Source of the DNA: Thozetella sp. PMI_491
Lineage: Eukaryota > Ascomycota > Sordariomycetes > Chaetosphaeriales > Chaetosphaeriaceae
DNA length: 64,000 nucleotides
Reading direction: 5' to 3'
Assembly (NCBI GenBank): GCA_021432635.1
Contig: MU270030.1
Coordinates: 880,464-944,463, forward strand
The notes beneath the pieces are model-generated. The model saw only the letters and a list, made by a program, of their open reading frames with translations. It was not told the DNA's origin and did no database searches. Every line of letters begins with the position of its first letter. Within the stretch, counting starts at the first letter, position 1. Shown piece after piece: positions 1 through 13,023 of this stretch. The translations under genes were made by a program, and so were the position numbers.

Positions 1-796
1 TGGCGCATGAGTACTTCAGATCCTCGGCGTAAGCATTACGGTATGCTCTAAACCGCTGTATGTCACCACAATACATGTTGTAAGCGTGCGACAATTGGCA
101 CTCGAGGCATTGCAATGTTTCCTACAGGTCTACAGTACTATACATGGGGCCACGTCACCTTATTGCTGCTTGATTAGACGTTCTGCGGGAGGTGCTCTAC
201 TAGCAGGTTGATAGTAGTTGGTCACATATGAGTATCTAGCGGTGGAAGGCGGCTGGGTACAAATTGCATCTTCCGGCACTGTTACACAATGGGCGATTAA
301 GAATATCTTTTTGGTACGAAATCCTTCTGAGCAGCAAGCCACGTGACATTGTTGGGAGTTCTTCTGATAAGCGCCGTAGAACCCAGAAAGCAGGCGGATG
401 GCGACTTCACTTTGCTGTGTTTCGCCGCGTTTCATCGTGTTGAGTGCAGCGAATTGGAGTGTCAGTTAGACTCTGCAGGAGGGACTAGTGGGAAGGCTTC
501 CAGCGAACGGGGCCGCGTGGCGGCTAAACGAGCGCGGTTCGTTAAATAAAAAGTTGAACGAGATACGATGTCTGAAGGATCCTTGCGCTGCCCCACCTGC
601 CCGCGCCGGCTCTCTGCCCACGGAAGTTAGTCGTTGTGGCAAGCTTTCTGTTGCTGTTGATGGTATGTTTAAGATGCAAGCAATTTCCTAGTTCCTCAAA
701 AGGATATCTTCCTGGTCGTAGCTTGTTCTCTCTAATCGATCACAAATTCCTACAACCAACACACCTCCATCTCTGTTGGTTCGCATCGCTCGACTG
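1..796. other. Intergenic, no gene recognised
   Basis: Only short overlapping open frames on both strands, none with a recognisable domain, signal peptide or convincing splice pattern. The last 70 bases are pyrimidine-rich and serve as the upstream region of the RTA1-family gene. Confidence 0.5.
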
Positions 797-1833
797 ATGG
801 CATTCGAAAATTATCACCCTTCGCTGGATGACCCAAATGTGTGGGTGCCGTACAGGTACTATCCTAGTGTCCCGGCAGCATCAGTCTTTGTTGCGCTCTT
901 CGCCTTGGTAACGCTGTACCATTGTGCCCTGTTGGCCGTACGCCGGACCTGGTTCTTCCTGCCCTTCATCATTGGAGGGATTTGTAAGTCACGAACTGAA
1001 CCACCTCGTCGATACCCGTCGGACTGACATTAGGCCCGCGACAGTTGAACTCGTGGGATACGTCGGTCGTATAGTGTCGGCGGGCGACATCTGGGCCCTT
1101 GGACCCTTCATCATCCAGAGCCTTCTGCTCTTGATTGCCCCTGCGCTCTTTGCCGCCTCTATATATATTGTACTAGGCCGCATCATTCTAGTAGCCGATG
1201 GCGAACACTACTCTTACGTCCCAAGGCGATGGCTTACAAAAGCTTTTGTCACTGGAGATGTAATTTCATTCATGCTGCAGCTGGCTGGTGTGTGAATCTA
1301 TTGACTTTTCCGGCTTCCCAGGCTCACCATCTCTCTCCTTCTGACACTTTCTTACAGGTGGCGGCATTCAAGCTGCTGGGAGCCTCGAGATGTTTCGTCT
1401 CGGTGAGAAGCTCATTATCGCCGGGTTATTTGCTCAGATCACTTTCTTCGGACTATTCATCGTCGTCGCCGTCACGTTTCACGTTCGCTATAACCGCCAC
1501 ACCGCAGCAGCCACGTCCAATAGTTCACACTGGGTTCGCCATATGTACGCCTTGTATGGCAGCTCACTCATCATCCTGATACGCTCCATCTTCCGGGTAG
1601 TCGAATACATTATGGGGAACAACGGGCCTCTACTTCGCTATGAATACTTTCTCTACATTTTCGATGCAGCGCTCATGTTTCTCGTTATGGTTTTGCTCGC
1701 TATCGTGCATCCAAGCCAGCTCGTCAGTTGGAAAACTCAAGCCAATGTGGATGTGCCTATGAGGAAAAGCCGATGGCTTCATGGTCGAAAACACGATACT
1801 CCCAGCCACGGGAGTGCTTTAAGCAGCTCATAA
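797..1833 (+). CDS. RTA1-family multi-pass membrane protein (lipid-translocating exporter type)
   Basis: Predicted three-exon gene: 797-983, 1045-1287, 1358-1833, giving 301 aa. Both introns (61 and 70 nt) have GT-AG ends, and the phases join cleanly only with these acceptors. The second junction produces the family's GGGIQA stretch and the first produces FELVGYVGR, both typical of RTA1-like proteins. About seven hydrophobic segments are visible: residues near 20-65, two in exon 2 (the ALGPFIIQSLLLL and GDVISFMLQ regions) and three or four in exon 3. RTA1/RSB1-type proteins are fungal plasma-membrane proteins linked to sphingoid-base translocation and to resistance to 7-aminocholesterol and other compounds. 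That is family knowledge; the substrate here is unknown. The start is the first ATG that keeps the N-terminus typical; an upstream in-frame TTG was ignored. Confidence 0.85.
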
Positions 1834-3901
1834 GAAACCTGGTTCGATTTGACGGACGTGGATGAAGCACATGATATTGAGTGATCACTAGTTTGTATAG
1901 ACAGAAGGGATAGAAAAAGCTGTTGGGGCCTTCTGAGAAGCGCAATCGATTGGTCGCAGGGTGATTGATCGGCATTGTACACATACATCCTGATGAATGA
2001 TAGACGATTATCCGTGTGGCTAGACTACTAAGCTGTCACAAAGGAAGCAGGGGTATGGCTCACAGCTGAGCGCAAGCCCTACCAGCTAGAAGCAGGGGAA
2101 GCTTGTGAACTGGCTTGGCAAGCAGCCGACCCACAAACAGGGGATCTAGCGAAGCAAGCAGTCTGTAATAGTTACGAGAGCACCCTAGTTTACTTAAGTA
2201 GCAGTCAAACAAGCATGGGGAAATATATATGTAATAAGTATAAGATTTTATAGTATAGATAGAAGGCAAGTAAATTTACTTTATTATAATAATTATATAT
2301 TTAGTGATTAACTAAGCTATATATTATATAAGCCTAAAATTAATATAATATATTTATAGGCTCCAGGTAGGATTGCGCAAATAACCTGCAGACTTAAATG
2401 CAGTTTTGGGGGGGAGCCTTGTAGTAATAAGATGCCTATTACAGTTGGGGCAACTACTGTACTACAGGTGGAAACTAGGGGCATTCCGTGCCTCATCCGG
2501 TAGCGTTCCAAGCTGGCCCTATAAGCGGACCGGCTGAGCGCGTCGCGCTGCAGGAGGATTTCCCTCCTGCAAGTGTCAGTCTAGCAGTACAGCTACGGTT
2601 GAGATATACAGTTGCCTGTTCCCCCAACTCTCTGCCTACACCAGTGACCCCTCCCGGGGACTTAATATCGTGGTATTACAAGCGCCGTGGATATATCAAT
2701 ATATCCATGATAGGTCTCGCCAACTGATCGTAGATATCTCGAGATAGCCACGATAGGGTTAGGGTTATATATAGCTGTTTTCTGGCTTTTTATAGTGGGT
2801 CCGCTGAGTCGTGCTGAGCGACCTGGCTCAGCCAGATCGGTGATACCCAATGGTGCATGCTACCGTCCGGTCTGGGCTTCCGTGTCGGCGGCACCTTGGA
2901 TATATAGTTAGATTTCCTGATCAACTGCAATCACATCGTCGGTGTGACTCCCATTTACCCCTGTGGGGATCCGTGTGGTTAACCACAGTCTTTCCAGGTC
3001 TAAGTAACTCTTAGAAGCATGTATCGGCCTTTGCCCGAGCAGGCCACAAGCCCGTCTCCATGGACCTTTAAAATCGATCAAGCTCTCCAAAAATTAAAAA
3101 GCTCTGATAAAACTACAGGTCATTACAAGAGACTGCCACATCTTCCTCTTCTCATGGGGAGATACTCCGTTTCATACTTCGTTTTACCTTCGCCCGCTCC
3201 TATTCCTGATTCTCATTCCATCAAAGGCAACTCAGCGTATTAATCATGCTTTAAGTTGCAACTGCCAAGGCCCTTAAGCTTTTCCTATCTAGTTGATGTG
3301 ATTTTGTAACCCTTAAATTGCTAGAGTAATAATCTAGGTTGACTTAAATGTTTAAGAGCTATTTCAATAGTGTAGCCTAAGAGTCAGAGGGTTTAATCAG
3401 TTAGTATAAGTAGGTCTTTGATTTTCTATGGAGGTGGTAACTGGAAACTTTATCCATGCGTAATTGAACCCTCTACGAGTGAACCTAGAATGTGTTGACG
3501 AAGCTGTGGTGGAATATATATGCCTCCTCCGCAAGTTCTTCCGACAAGTTGGGGTAAAACTTTGCACCAGGCCGCTTATTCTGATAATAATCCCTTTATC
3601 CTAGCAGACTTGTCTTTCGAAGCTAATACCCAAACTGGAGAGAAAAATGGATCTAACGGCTAATCCTTTATTCTTCTGCTCCCAAGGCGGAACGACCAAT
3701 TCCCATGGCCTTATTGGAGTCATCAATATATGTCAAGGCTCATATGTCAAGGCTCTTGAAGATGAGTGTGGCAGAGGTGTCTATCACACAGCAAAAAGGT
3801 TCCATTTTTGTCTAAGCTGAATACTCGAAGATATTGAGTAAATGATACTCCTACCGGAACACTACATCGAGGATCGCCAGAATCTTGTCGGCAAACCCCT
3901 A
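1834..3901. other. AT-rich intergenic region, probably degenerate repeat sequence
   Basis: No coding region found over about 2 kb. Runs of A+T (2220-2350) alternate with GC-richer patches. A perfect 8-bp inverted repeat with a 5-bp loop lies at 2550-2570. A two-copy TTAGGG-like string followed by TATATATAGC occurs at 2754-2770; a similar TAGGGTTATATATAGC string recurs in the repeat locus near 33516, which suggests remnants of the same repetitive DNA. Confidence 0.4.
2550..2570. repeat. Perfect 8-bp inverted repeat, 5-bp loop
   Basis: GCAGGAGG at 2550-2557 is matched by CCTCCTGC at 2563-2570. It lies in non-coding, probably repetitive sequence. Function unknown; it could be part of a decayed transposable element. 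Confidence 0.5.
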
Positions 3902-4899
3902 TTATAGAGTATCAGCAGAATCCTGAGGTCGGGGGTGTTTGAGGAGGTCAAGATCGTTACTGATAAACTTACAGGATATTTCCCACAGACATCATCGAAT
4001 AATTCAAAGTCGTAACGTGTCCGCGCCCCAAGCAGCTCATCAACTAGAGCATCTCTGTGGGATTCCTCCTCCAGTCCCCGGGCCAGCTCCGCGAGGGTCT
4101 CAACTACATCTCGAGGGATCATCAACTCATGCAGTGGCGGCGACCAGCGCAGTGTCTTTGCAAATCCCCGGAAGCCATCCCGATGACATGGCGCATACCA
4201 AGGCGATTTCTCCGGCTGCGTTGAGAACAAAAAGTCCAACAAGTCATGGTAAATCTCGTCCCCGTCTCCATCCCTGTTCACGAGCACCGCGTCCTCGTTG
4301 ACGCCCTGCTCGGTTGCCCGCTGCTGGGCCTTGGCTGTCCAGTGTGCTTCATTATGGGCTGCCAGCCCGGGTCCGTGGCAAGCGAGGCCCTGGAACACTA
4401 GCCGGCGGATATCTGCGAGCGTGCGCTCACGCGAGTAGTTTCCACTGTCTATGAAGTATTGTGCGAGCCTGGGCGTCGCGTGGACGATGGCACGGCGGAA
4501 GCCGGATTTCGTGAGGTGACCTGCGGCGGGCGGGGCGAGTGGATAATTGGACATGTACACGAGCATGCGGAGGAGCAGTGGCGCGACCTTTGCCACGACC
4601 TGTGCTATGTCGTCCGAGTTTCTGTAAATCAGGAACTCTGTAAAGGCGGATGGGTCCACAAGCAATTCCCCTTCCTCGGTGCTGCTTTCACCGTCGCAGA
4701 TGGCATCTAGGTTCTGCTCAAGGTGATCATGCTCAGATTGCGACAGATGACCCGATAGAATCTCTTGTACACGTTTGTCAATCCTTTTCAGAATTTGGTC
4801 CGGTGTAAGAAGGCCCTGTGCCTCCCATTCGCGAACTTCCTCTTCCCAGCGAGCCTGGTCGGCTTGACGAGCCACAGCTTCAGTGTCGTTGTGGTCCAT
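3902..4899 (-). CDS. Hypothetical protein, two exons
   Basis: Minus-strand open frame with a final 50-nt intron (3923-3972; donor GTAAGT, acceptor CTCAG) that replaces a long read-through tail with a short DSADTL end; exon 1 is 3973-4899. Predicted length is 315 aa. The start at 4899 is chosen because it begins a charged, helix-prone segment (ARWEEEVREWEAQG). An in-frame ATG at 4980 would add 27 unremarkable residues. The protein is soluble, acidic at its N-terminus and rich in Glu, Asp, Arg and Leu, with no signal peptide or membrane segment. I do not recognise the family. It is divergent from the small secreted protein at 5563. Confidence 0.6.
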
Positions 4900-5562
4900 T
4901 GCAATGGTATCAACAGACGAGGTATCAAAATACGAGACATTTCTGCAGATGCTCGAAGACACTTTAATATAAAATTCCATTCGAAAATATTATTTTTAGC
5001 GCCATGTCGAATTTCTGCCGGGCAGAGACAGCCCTGTGGCGCAGCCTCAAATGCCTCGCCGGGCCCTAATTTGAAGGCCAGCCGCGTCGGACATGGTTGG
5101 TCAGAACAACGGTAAGTAATATAATCCAATTAAGTTATATCGATTTAAGCTTACCTTGCTGCGCCGGGAATGCCGTTTTCTTCCCGCCTTCAGCTTACAC
5201 TAGACGGGAAAAGCTGATTTGCTGCTGCCTCTATTCTTTAGGGTAGGCGAGCTGGCTCATGAAAGTTTGGAACCGAAAGGCCGCGAGGCACGCTGATCAT
5301 ATTTTTCAATCTTGAACGGTCGTAGTCAGCCTTTCTAAATACTAGTCTTTGGCCAATGGGGGCTCTTTTGTAATATCTGTTCTTACTCATGAATCCTACC
5401 AAGGTCTGAGGACGGAGAGGCGCCTCTGGCCGGAAACTACTTAATTAAACCAAAGGGCAAGTCCCTCAGATGCCTCCGAATTCCACTGCTATCCAAACAC
5501 ACAACACACTGCCCTCGTCCCTATTCAATACCAGACTTTATAGAATTTATCCACCCTCGAAA
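4900..5562. other. Divergent intergenic region
   Basis: Separates the minus-strand hypothetical gene from the secreted-protein gene, so it should hold both promoters. No specific element is recognised. Confidence 0.4.
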
Positions 5563-6051
5563 ATGAGTGTTCTTAAGCTTTTACATGTACTTCTCTGCCT
5601 CCTGTCGCTGGGCTTCGCCAGTCCAGTGGCCCAGGATAGCACCGATGTGCTGGATCCTAAAGTCAAGCGGGACACTCCCGTCATGTCAGCTCTCTACAAA
5701 TCCTTCCTAAGAGAGCACTCGCCCATGGCGCCAGGAGCCCGCTACGTCTTTACTAACACTTGGGACCTGGCCACGGATCCCAAGGACGATCAAGCCATCA
5801 TCGATACGCAAAAGATTTTGGGGTTTAATCATGTGTCCCTAGTCGTTGCGGAAGTCACCGAAACAAAGGTCGGGGATAATACGCAGCTGGATATCAAGGC
5901 CGTCTTCTGGGACTTGATCATTTCCAACGCGAAGACCATGGCCATTGACGTCCGCACGGCCAAGGCGTATATAACGAAGCCCAAGAGCCAAAAGCTCACA
6001 TTTTCCAAGGAGACGAAGAAGACTGACAAGCAGATTACAACGTCTGGTTAG
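5563..6051 (+). CDS. Small secreted protein with Kex2-type site
   Basis: A 162-aa protein read from ATG 5563. An in-frame ATG at 5470 is less likely because the hydrophobic leader only becomes N-terminal from 5563. Residues 1-20 form a clear signal peptide (MSVLKLLHVLLCLLSLGFAS, cleavage expected after the Ala-Ser). A dibasic KR at about residue 38 looks like a Kex2 processing site, leaving a mature protein of about 124 aa. The mature part has essentially no cysteine, mixes hydrophobic and lysine-rich stretches and is strongly basic at the end. Family not recognised; it could be a secreted effector or a cell-wall-associated protein. The stop lies at a GTTAGT, so a further 3-prime exon is possible. 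Confidence 0.55.
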   Translation: MSVLKLLHVLLCLLSLGFASPVAQDSTDVLDPKVKRDTPVMSALYKSFLREHSPMAPGARYVFTNTWDLATDPKDDQAIIDTQKILGFNHVSLVVAEVTETKVGDNTQLDIKAVFWDLIISNAKTMAIDVRTAKAYITKPKSQKLTFSKETKKTDKQITTSG

Positions 6052-7021
6052 TTTAGACCCCTTTCATTTGCTTCGAAAGCCTTCTTTACGGTTATTTGCC
6101 GTTCTATTTGGACGAAGTCGCGCTAATTTTGAGGCGCCGACATAGCAAATGCGTATAAAAAAGCGCATGGAACGTACGACAGTAAAACTAACAATTGCAA
6201 TTCTTTTGTTACATATCTTAAGGGCGAGGTCTAGAAGACCGTAGGAGGGCCACTAGCTTTAGGATGAATTATGGGTACGGTCAGCTTCGCATAAGTCATT
6301 GTGAAGACAACCAAAATAATTCTGTACCAGGCAGTTTCTGCAGATTTACGAGTAGTTCATCGTACGACAGGAATAAAGGAACATTGCAAATGGATATTGC
6401 GACGGGCGAGGACCGCGTTTTGTTTTCTGGTGGATTTCGTGTTTCTCTGCTTTGCTAGTAGGCCACCGGTGTTCTGAGAAGTCAATGTGTGCCTGGCCAG
6501 GGAGCGCTTCTGCCGTGATGGGACCACATCAAACATAGATTGGCTTAAGATGGGACACAAGGAACGTAGAATACACTTTGTGTAGATATATTCCGTCACT
6601 ACTAGTACATCGTCGGCGCTAAGCATCGAGGCATCGTGGCCCAAGTATATAGGAATAAGGCTACAATCGAAAGCACCGAGCGGAGGAATTGCCATAGCGA
6701 AACTGTGATCGGCGTCGACCCCCGGAGTTCGTGGCCTGATCTAGCTTAGCGCACCATGATGCTTGTCAACTTAGCCACTCTAGCTTCCTACAGCCTGATT
6801 GTGTGAGCTGAATAGAGGAACTGCAGGTACCCACTCCAACGCACAGCTGCAGACGGTTGGGGGTAGGCGAGCGTGGCAACAGGCTTCACAGCCCCATCCT
6901 CGAAAGCGACTGAACAATTTCTGGCCGGACGATCAACCAGAGATGAGTTCCCCATCACACACGCGACTCTTCCAACCTCAATCGTATGAATCCTTCCCAG
7001 CTCTGAGGCGTTTGGGCAGCC
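6052..7021. other. Intergenic, no gene recognised
   Basis: Only short overlapping frames. The 3-prime part, rich in CAG and CACTCC and lying before ATG 7022, is the upstream region of the HET-ankyrin gene. Confidence 0.45.
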
Positions 7022-10000
7022 ATGAGGTTAATAGACGTCTCCACCTTACGCGTCGTCAACGTGCGGGACGATGAAGTCCCCGAATATGCCATCTTGTCGC
7101 ACACCTGGGGCACGGAGGAGGAGGAAGTTACGTTTCAAGAGATGATTGCCTATGCCGAGATTCCGGCCAAGGTGAAGAGGAAGGCATCGCTCCCGGCGGC
7201 GGCACTGCTCCAGAGGAAGAAAGGGTTCGTCAAGATCGTGCGCGCCGCCGAGAAGGCCAAGGAATACAACCTCGACTACATCTGGATTGATACTTGTTGC
7301 ATCGACAAGACATCTAGCGCCGAGCTCTCTGAGGCTATCAACAGCATGTATCGGTGGTACCAACAAGCCAATATATGCTTCGCCCTTCTCTCAGATGTGT
7401 CCATACAGTCTCTAAACAGTAACTCCTCAGTCGAGGTCGCGCTCGGGAACAGTAGGTGGTTCACGCGTGGGTGGACACTGCAGGAACTCATTGCCCCTTT
7501 TCAGGTAACATTTTTCGATATGAACTGGAACCCTCTCGGCTCCAAGGAGGATAGCCGGTTGTGCGAGATCATCCGCGGGATCACGCGGATTGACATCGAC
7601 GTCCTGCGCGGGTCAGTGCCGCTGCAAGACGTGAGCGTTGCCAGACGAATGGAGTACGCCTCTCGACGCCAGACCACACGACCTGAAGATATGGCATACT
7701 GTTTATTAGGCTTGTTCAACGTTCACCTCCCGCTGCTGTACGGTGAAGGCAATCGAGCATTCCTTCGGCTGCAAGAGGAAATCCTCAAAGGTATGTCCTA
7801 GAAATTCCTTTCGAGGTCCGGGTTGCTAACGGATGTTTCCAGAAACCGATGATCAGTCCATATTCGCGTGGCGTAGCTTTTGGGGAGATTCGGAAGGGCC
7901 CGAAGCCCTTGACGAGACCCTCTCCGGCCTTCTCGCTCCGTCGCCGCGCTGCTTTGAGGGGTGCAGTCTCGTGCAGTCCTTTTCGTCATCGAACGAAGAA
8001 CCAACAACCATCACTAGCCGCGGCCTACGCACACGATTATACCTACGCCCCATCAAGGATTCCAAGTCGACTTTTCCGGAGTATCTTGCCGTCTTGGACT
8101 GTTATCCGATCGGCAACGTCGCTACGATGGATATGATAGCACTTGAGGGCTGTGTACGCGCTCAGCTCGACATTGATGGCCGTGAAGCAGCTTTTGCGAT
8201 AGCGGTCTGCAAGCTAGGCGATGGCCAGTACGCGCGAATTCGGACGAATGAGCTTTTCCTTACAGATCCTCAAGAGGAAACTGTGACGGAGCTGGAGAGT
8301 TACTCCACGGTGTATGTCAAGCAGAAGCCCACCCTGCACACGCCTGATGTGCTCCTCACCATGGAGAACACAATACCTTGGTGGTCGGGAACCCGCCTCG
8401 GGCTCCGTGAGGTGTTTCCTCCCATGAAATGGTCTTGGGACTCGTTTTACTTCCGAACCGCTTCCATGTTTTGGGGGCCCTCAATAGTGGGCGATAGAGG
8501 TCTTTTCCGGATTTACTTCCAAATAGCAGGGTCCAAGGAGGAGCAGACGCTCGACATCTTCTTCCTCCTCCACGCTCTTCCTAACGGGGGCTGGACATGC
8601 TCCGCATATAGGACGACCATCGGCACTGATATGCCCCTGGAGAACGCGTTCGATGTCTATTTGGCCTTGGCTGCCGAATCGCTTTTGGACGAATCCCACC
8701 CCATCGCGACCTCGCTGACGCGGACCAGTCTTCGTTCGAGGTCTTACTTCAAGCTTCATGTCTATCTGGCCCATGAGCTAGATTCTTCATCTACGATTGA
8801 CCACATTCATACCCTCCAACGTCCCCTTGGTTGGAGTCTTGGCAACTGCGCCAACGAGCTTCACTTTGCAATGGCCGAGCAGACTCGGAAGCTGACGATA
8901 GTAGATCGCCTCGAGATAAGTGTTCTTCGCGGCGAGCTTGTTAGTCTGCCTTCGTGCATACCCGAGGGCATTATTCGAATTGCAACCGAGACGGGCACGG
9001 GAACTCCGGTGTGGCAGTTGCAGCTACAGGCGCTGTTCAGCCCCCGGCCTTCTGGGGTCCAAAAGACCATCATTCTAAATGATGATGGTGGCCCATATCC
9101 CAACTTGGATGAACTCTCTTTCTACAGAACAGCAATGTTTCCGATACTGGGTGCATCCGAATTTCAACCAATCCCTTCGCAATTTACCAACTCCGTCATC
9201 GTGAGACCCAGGATCTCGAACAGCGAAGATGGCCCCTCCCAGTATCTAGAGGGCCTTCGCCACACGGCCCTCTGTCCTCTTTTCTGGGCCGTCCTGCAAG
9301 GCAACGAGAAATTAGTCCTCCACCTAGTTCGCAACCAGGGCGCGAACGTCGACGTTTTTGCGCCGTTCTCCTTGTCACTGCTCCACGCTGCTGCGCTTCA
9401 TGGCAACTGGACGCCAGCGCTCATGAGTGTGTGGACCGAGAACAACGATAGCGACTGGCGCTATTACAAAAAGCTCCCGACCAGGGCCCGCACAGTCCGC
9501 TACTTTGACCAGCCAGTCCATTTCGCTGCGGCCTATGGGCAGGATAACGGAGACGACTGGAGTCTTCTAAGAGAACTACTGCAGATCACAGACGAGATGG
9601 CGGACAGATACTTCGTAGAAACCCCCTTGCATCGTGCAGCAGCTATGAACAACGTCTGGGCAGTCGGGGTCATCCTCGATGTACTGCAGTCTACCAAGAG
9701 CGCCGATGAAGTGAATTCCGCTATAAATCGCGGCGACTGGTGGGGACGGACGCCGCTCTGGCATGCTGCCGCCGCTGGAGCCTATGAAGCCACGGCGGCG
9801 CTTCTAGATCATGGTGCCGACGTCGACGCCCCGGACAAACTAGGGAGAACACCGTTGCATGCCGCTTGTATAGAAGGCCGACACACGGTGATTCCTCTCT
9901 TGTTGATGAACACAGAAGGAGAAAGGGGTGCTAACATTGCCGCCCGAACCAATGGTGTCGTGGGGTTCACTCCCACCCACTTCGCAGCTCTCTTTGGCCA

Positions 10001-10316
10001 TGATGAGTGCATCAAAGAGCTCCCTCCATATGAGGAGATCTCAGAAATTTCGATATCGAGCACGATAGGCGTCGAACCTCTCACGCTAGCGGCGGCGAAT
10101 GGGTGGAAGCGAACCGTACAGGCGCTGCTCGACAAATCCTTCTTCCACTTGGTTCCGAGCAATTACCTAGTGCTGGCCAACCCGGAAAACGAGATGGAGC
10201 GCTTCAAGGTTATCGAATATCGCACGAGTGGCGCACTAGAGGCAGCAGGGGTATGCGGCCACCGCGGGGTAGAGGCACTCCTCGAGGAGTGGATGAGGCT
10301 GGCGTCTGGAAGCTAA
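7022..10316 (+). CDS. HET-domain protein with C-terminal ankyrin repeats
   Basis: Two exons, 7022-7790 and 7843-10316, joined by a 52-nt intron (GTATGT donor, CTAAC branch at about 7827, CAG acceptor); predicted 1080 aa. The start MRLIDVSTLRVV followed by PEYAILSHTWG is the classic beginning of a HET domain. Further HET motifs follow: YIWIDTCCIDK near residue 85, then WFTRGWTLQELIAP and the end motif RPEDMAYCLLGLF. A long middle region (about 260-730) is typical of HET proteins and unassigned. Ankyrin-type repeats follow from about residue 730 (LCPLFWAV..., then TPLHRAAAMNN near 845, GRTPLWHAAAAG near 890, GRTPLHAACIEG near 922). HET proteins mediate heterokaryon incompatibility and are thought to trigger cell death; ankyrins are a common ligand-sensing partner. 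Whether this copy acts in allorecognition is inference. No frame break was seen. Confidence 0.9.
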
Positions 10317-13023
10317 CACATCTGCACGCTCGGACCAATCACGGTGAACTGAGAACGGCTAGCTTTTATAATTAGTTCTTGGATCACGGAGACAGGCACA
10401 GTAATAAGCTCTTGCCAAGCCTTTCTCTCCAGCTTTTCTGACCCGATGTCTTGCCTTATCTTCCGCGCCGGAGCCAACAGCTGCAGTCGCCCCGCGTTCG
10501 GTCACCTTTTTCGACATGTTCGGTGGTGCCACGGCAGTTAGCCAAGGCTGACTATCTTGTACCGATGCCGAAGAGGGAATTAGAGTTCATTTGGTTACCT
10601 CCAAGTCAGTCGGGATAACGTCTCGCGCTCCACTTGGATCCTTGATGCCATCTAAGCCGGTGTATGAATTCAGCGGGAGGACCATCCTTATCCCACCGTA
10701 TGCGTGCCAAGGGCGGGAAACAAGTCGAGATTACCCTGCTGCGATGTTTCACAGGTTGGACCCCAGATGAAGTGAATCTGGATGTATCTGTCTACGCCCC
10801 GCACTTACGTAGTAGTTTGCGTAAGAAATCCGGGGCTCTGGCACCCGGACGTGGAACCGAGATTACGTGAAGGATTCCGGGGAGCCGTAGAACTCAAACT
10901 TGCAGCGGCAATTATTAACCAGGTCCGTCATCGGGGAGCAATATGACGAGAGATGGGGGACTTTCACCAGCGCCAGACCAAGGGTATCGTCTCGGCCGGG
11001 CCGCCGCATGCAAGCCGGGGGCGGGCAGGACCGCAGCCCAGACCGACGCCTGCACGACAAAGGCGAGGGCTTGCCAAAAAAATTGAAACTAGTTATCTCT
11101 TGAGGCCTCTTATCTCTCTTTGAGTAGTAATCGTCGACACCGGGCCGGTAGGGAACATGCGATGCCCAGCCGGTGCACGCATAACGCAGGCTAGAATGGT
11201 CAGTCAAGCGTCGTTTTCGAACCACCTCGCGAACCAGGCTAAACACTTGGCAGGCCGGAGGCGCTTGCTGATACGCGGGACTTCGGACGCCCCGGGCGCT
11301 GCTGCTGCATGGCTGGGCAGCCCCAACAAAGGCCGGCCTCAACGGAAGCTCTTGTGCTGCCAGGCTTGGGAACAAGTGACCGGTGGCAACTGACCGGTTT
11401 TGGTTTCCATTTCCGTAATTGGCTAGGGCCCTAGCGCGGCTTAGCGGGAGAGGCTGGTGCTTGTGTGCTTCCCGGTGCCAGGGCCGGCCGGCCCTAGAAG
11501 GGCTTTTGTCACGCAAACTTCTTCCTGACTCGTGAGCCGTGCCCGGATGCGGGACCGATGGGGGGGTCGGTCACGAGGGGCCGCCTGTACGGCCGCTGTG
11601 GTGTGGCAGGGGGCGGGTAGGCGCGGCGGGGTCTAGAGCCCTGCCGGAGCAATAAGGTGGCCCCTCGGAGCGCACGCTGGGCGACGTCGCGGACGAGTTT
11701 GCGGTGTGGAGGCGAGACCGAGTCAGGAGGGAAATTTATGTACGTAACACGTCGAGACCTTCCTTGCATCTCCGACCCGACAGCGGGGATTGGCTTTGGG
11801 AGATCTGCCCTTCTCTTTTGGGCGCGTTCCCCGCCATTGTGATGGCGAAATCAACTGCGTTGTTGATCCAAGGTGTATTTCGTTGAGGCGCACGATGCGT
11901 ATGCGGATTTCCAGCTGGTCGCGTGTCCGCGCCGGGGCCAAGACGGCAACTATTTTGCCCTGCCTGAGCAGCCCTGCGCGCAGAGCAGAGCCCCAACCCG
12001 CTAGCTCGCACCAGCTGACACGGGCCGAATGCGTATACCGAGTCGACCTGCGTTTCTTACCCGATCTAGGCTCGGTGCCCCATCGAGCCTCGGTGTGGCA
12101 GGCTTGGTATGCAACCAAGCTTTGTCCCTTTGTGGCTTTCTCGTGCCCTAGGGCCACGGCCGTGCTTCTTAGCTTATAGCAGATTTGCGTTATCATCCCC
12201 TACTAATATCCTTTATCTGCCAAGAGCCTCTTAGACCGCCTAGCCAGGTCGTTGCCACGCGCTATCAAGATTTTCTTTGATAGTATCCTCGCCTCCCTAT
12301 GTAGCCTCTGGCCGCATTCCTGCGTATACCCCTAGAACCGCTGGGCCAAAAATTCGTAGCTGCAGCCACGCCCTGATCTCCGGGATCGACCGCCTACCAC
12401 CTTGATCGGCCGCTGCTGGGTTTGTTCCGAACTCTCGCGGGCAAGCTGACTCGCTTAGGCGCATCGCGAATGGCGGTCATGGCCTGACGATGCATGCCAA
12501 GCATAGAGACCCATCTGTTACGTACTGGCCCCCGTCGATGCGATTGCTCTCCCCATATTCTTTTACGTGTTTGAAATCTGTGAATTCTCGGGGCAGCAGG
12601 AGGGGTTCGTTCATGGGGAAAAGTACAGGGTTGGCCGGCCTGGCGCGGCGCCTAGAGGCGCCTCCTACGATGCTAGACCGTTGCAGCTCCTGCCAAGCGG
12701 CAGCGATAGTGGCTTTTCCCCATAGATGCCCAGATCTGGGGCTCCCGGGGTCTAGGCAACGACTCCATCGCTATCAGCACGGATGACTTGACACTGTTTG
12801 TCGTGCAAATGCCGCCCGGTGGCCCAGCGTGTCATAAAATGGGCCGACGCCGCCCTCCAGTGCCCCAGTTCTCCTCCCTTTGAAAGTCAGGCACCCTCTT
12901 GGAATCCCACTCCTTGGCTACCGTTCTCAGCCAGCATCCACCGGGCCCCGCCACTGCGTCTCCGTCCTCTTCTTCCCGCCTGCCTACTCGCCCCATCGCT
13001 ACGAGGCAAGCAGACCCGCCGTC
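10317..13023. other. 2.7-kb gene-poor, partly GC-rich region
   Basis: Many short frames overlap on both strands between 10860 and 12200, as expected from GC-rich DNA with few stops; none shows a domain or sensible splice structure. An 11-bp inverted repeat (12613-12623 with 12713-12723) encloses a GGCGCC-rich core. The last 200 bases are the pyrimidine-rich leader of the permease gene. Confidence 0.45.
12613..12723. repeat. 11-bp inverted repeat, 89-bp spacer
   Basis: ATGGGGAAAAG at 12613-12623 is exactly complementary to CTTTTCCCCAT at 12713-12723. The spacer contains two near-adjacent GGCGCCT copies. It may be a small decayed element or chance; no target-site duplication was identified. 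Confidence 0.35.

Noticed and set aside
2754-2766. TTAGGG-like string as a telomere seed
   Set aside because: Only about two copies, with no array; too short to be an interstitial telomere.
10863-12196. Minus-strand frames of 217 and 157 codons
   Set aside because: They overlap plus-strand frames of similar quality in GC-rich DNA. The composition is Arg/Ser/Pro-rich and no motif or splice pattern is seen.
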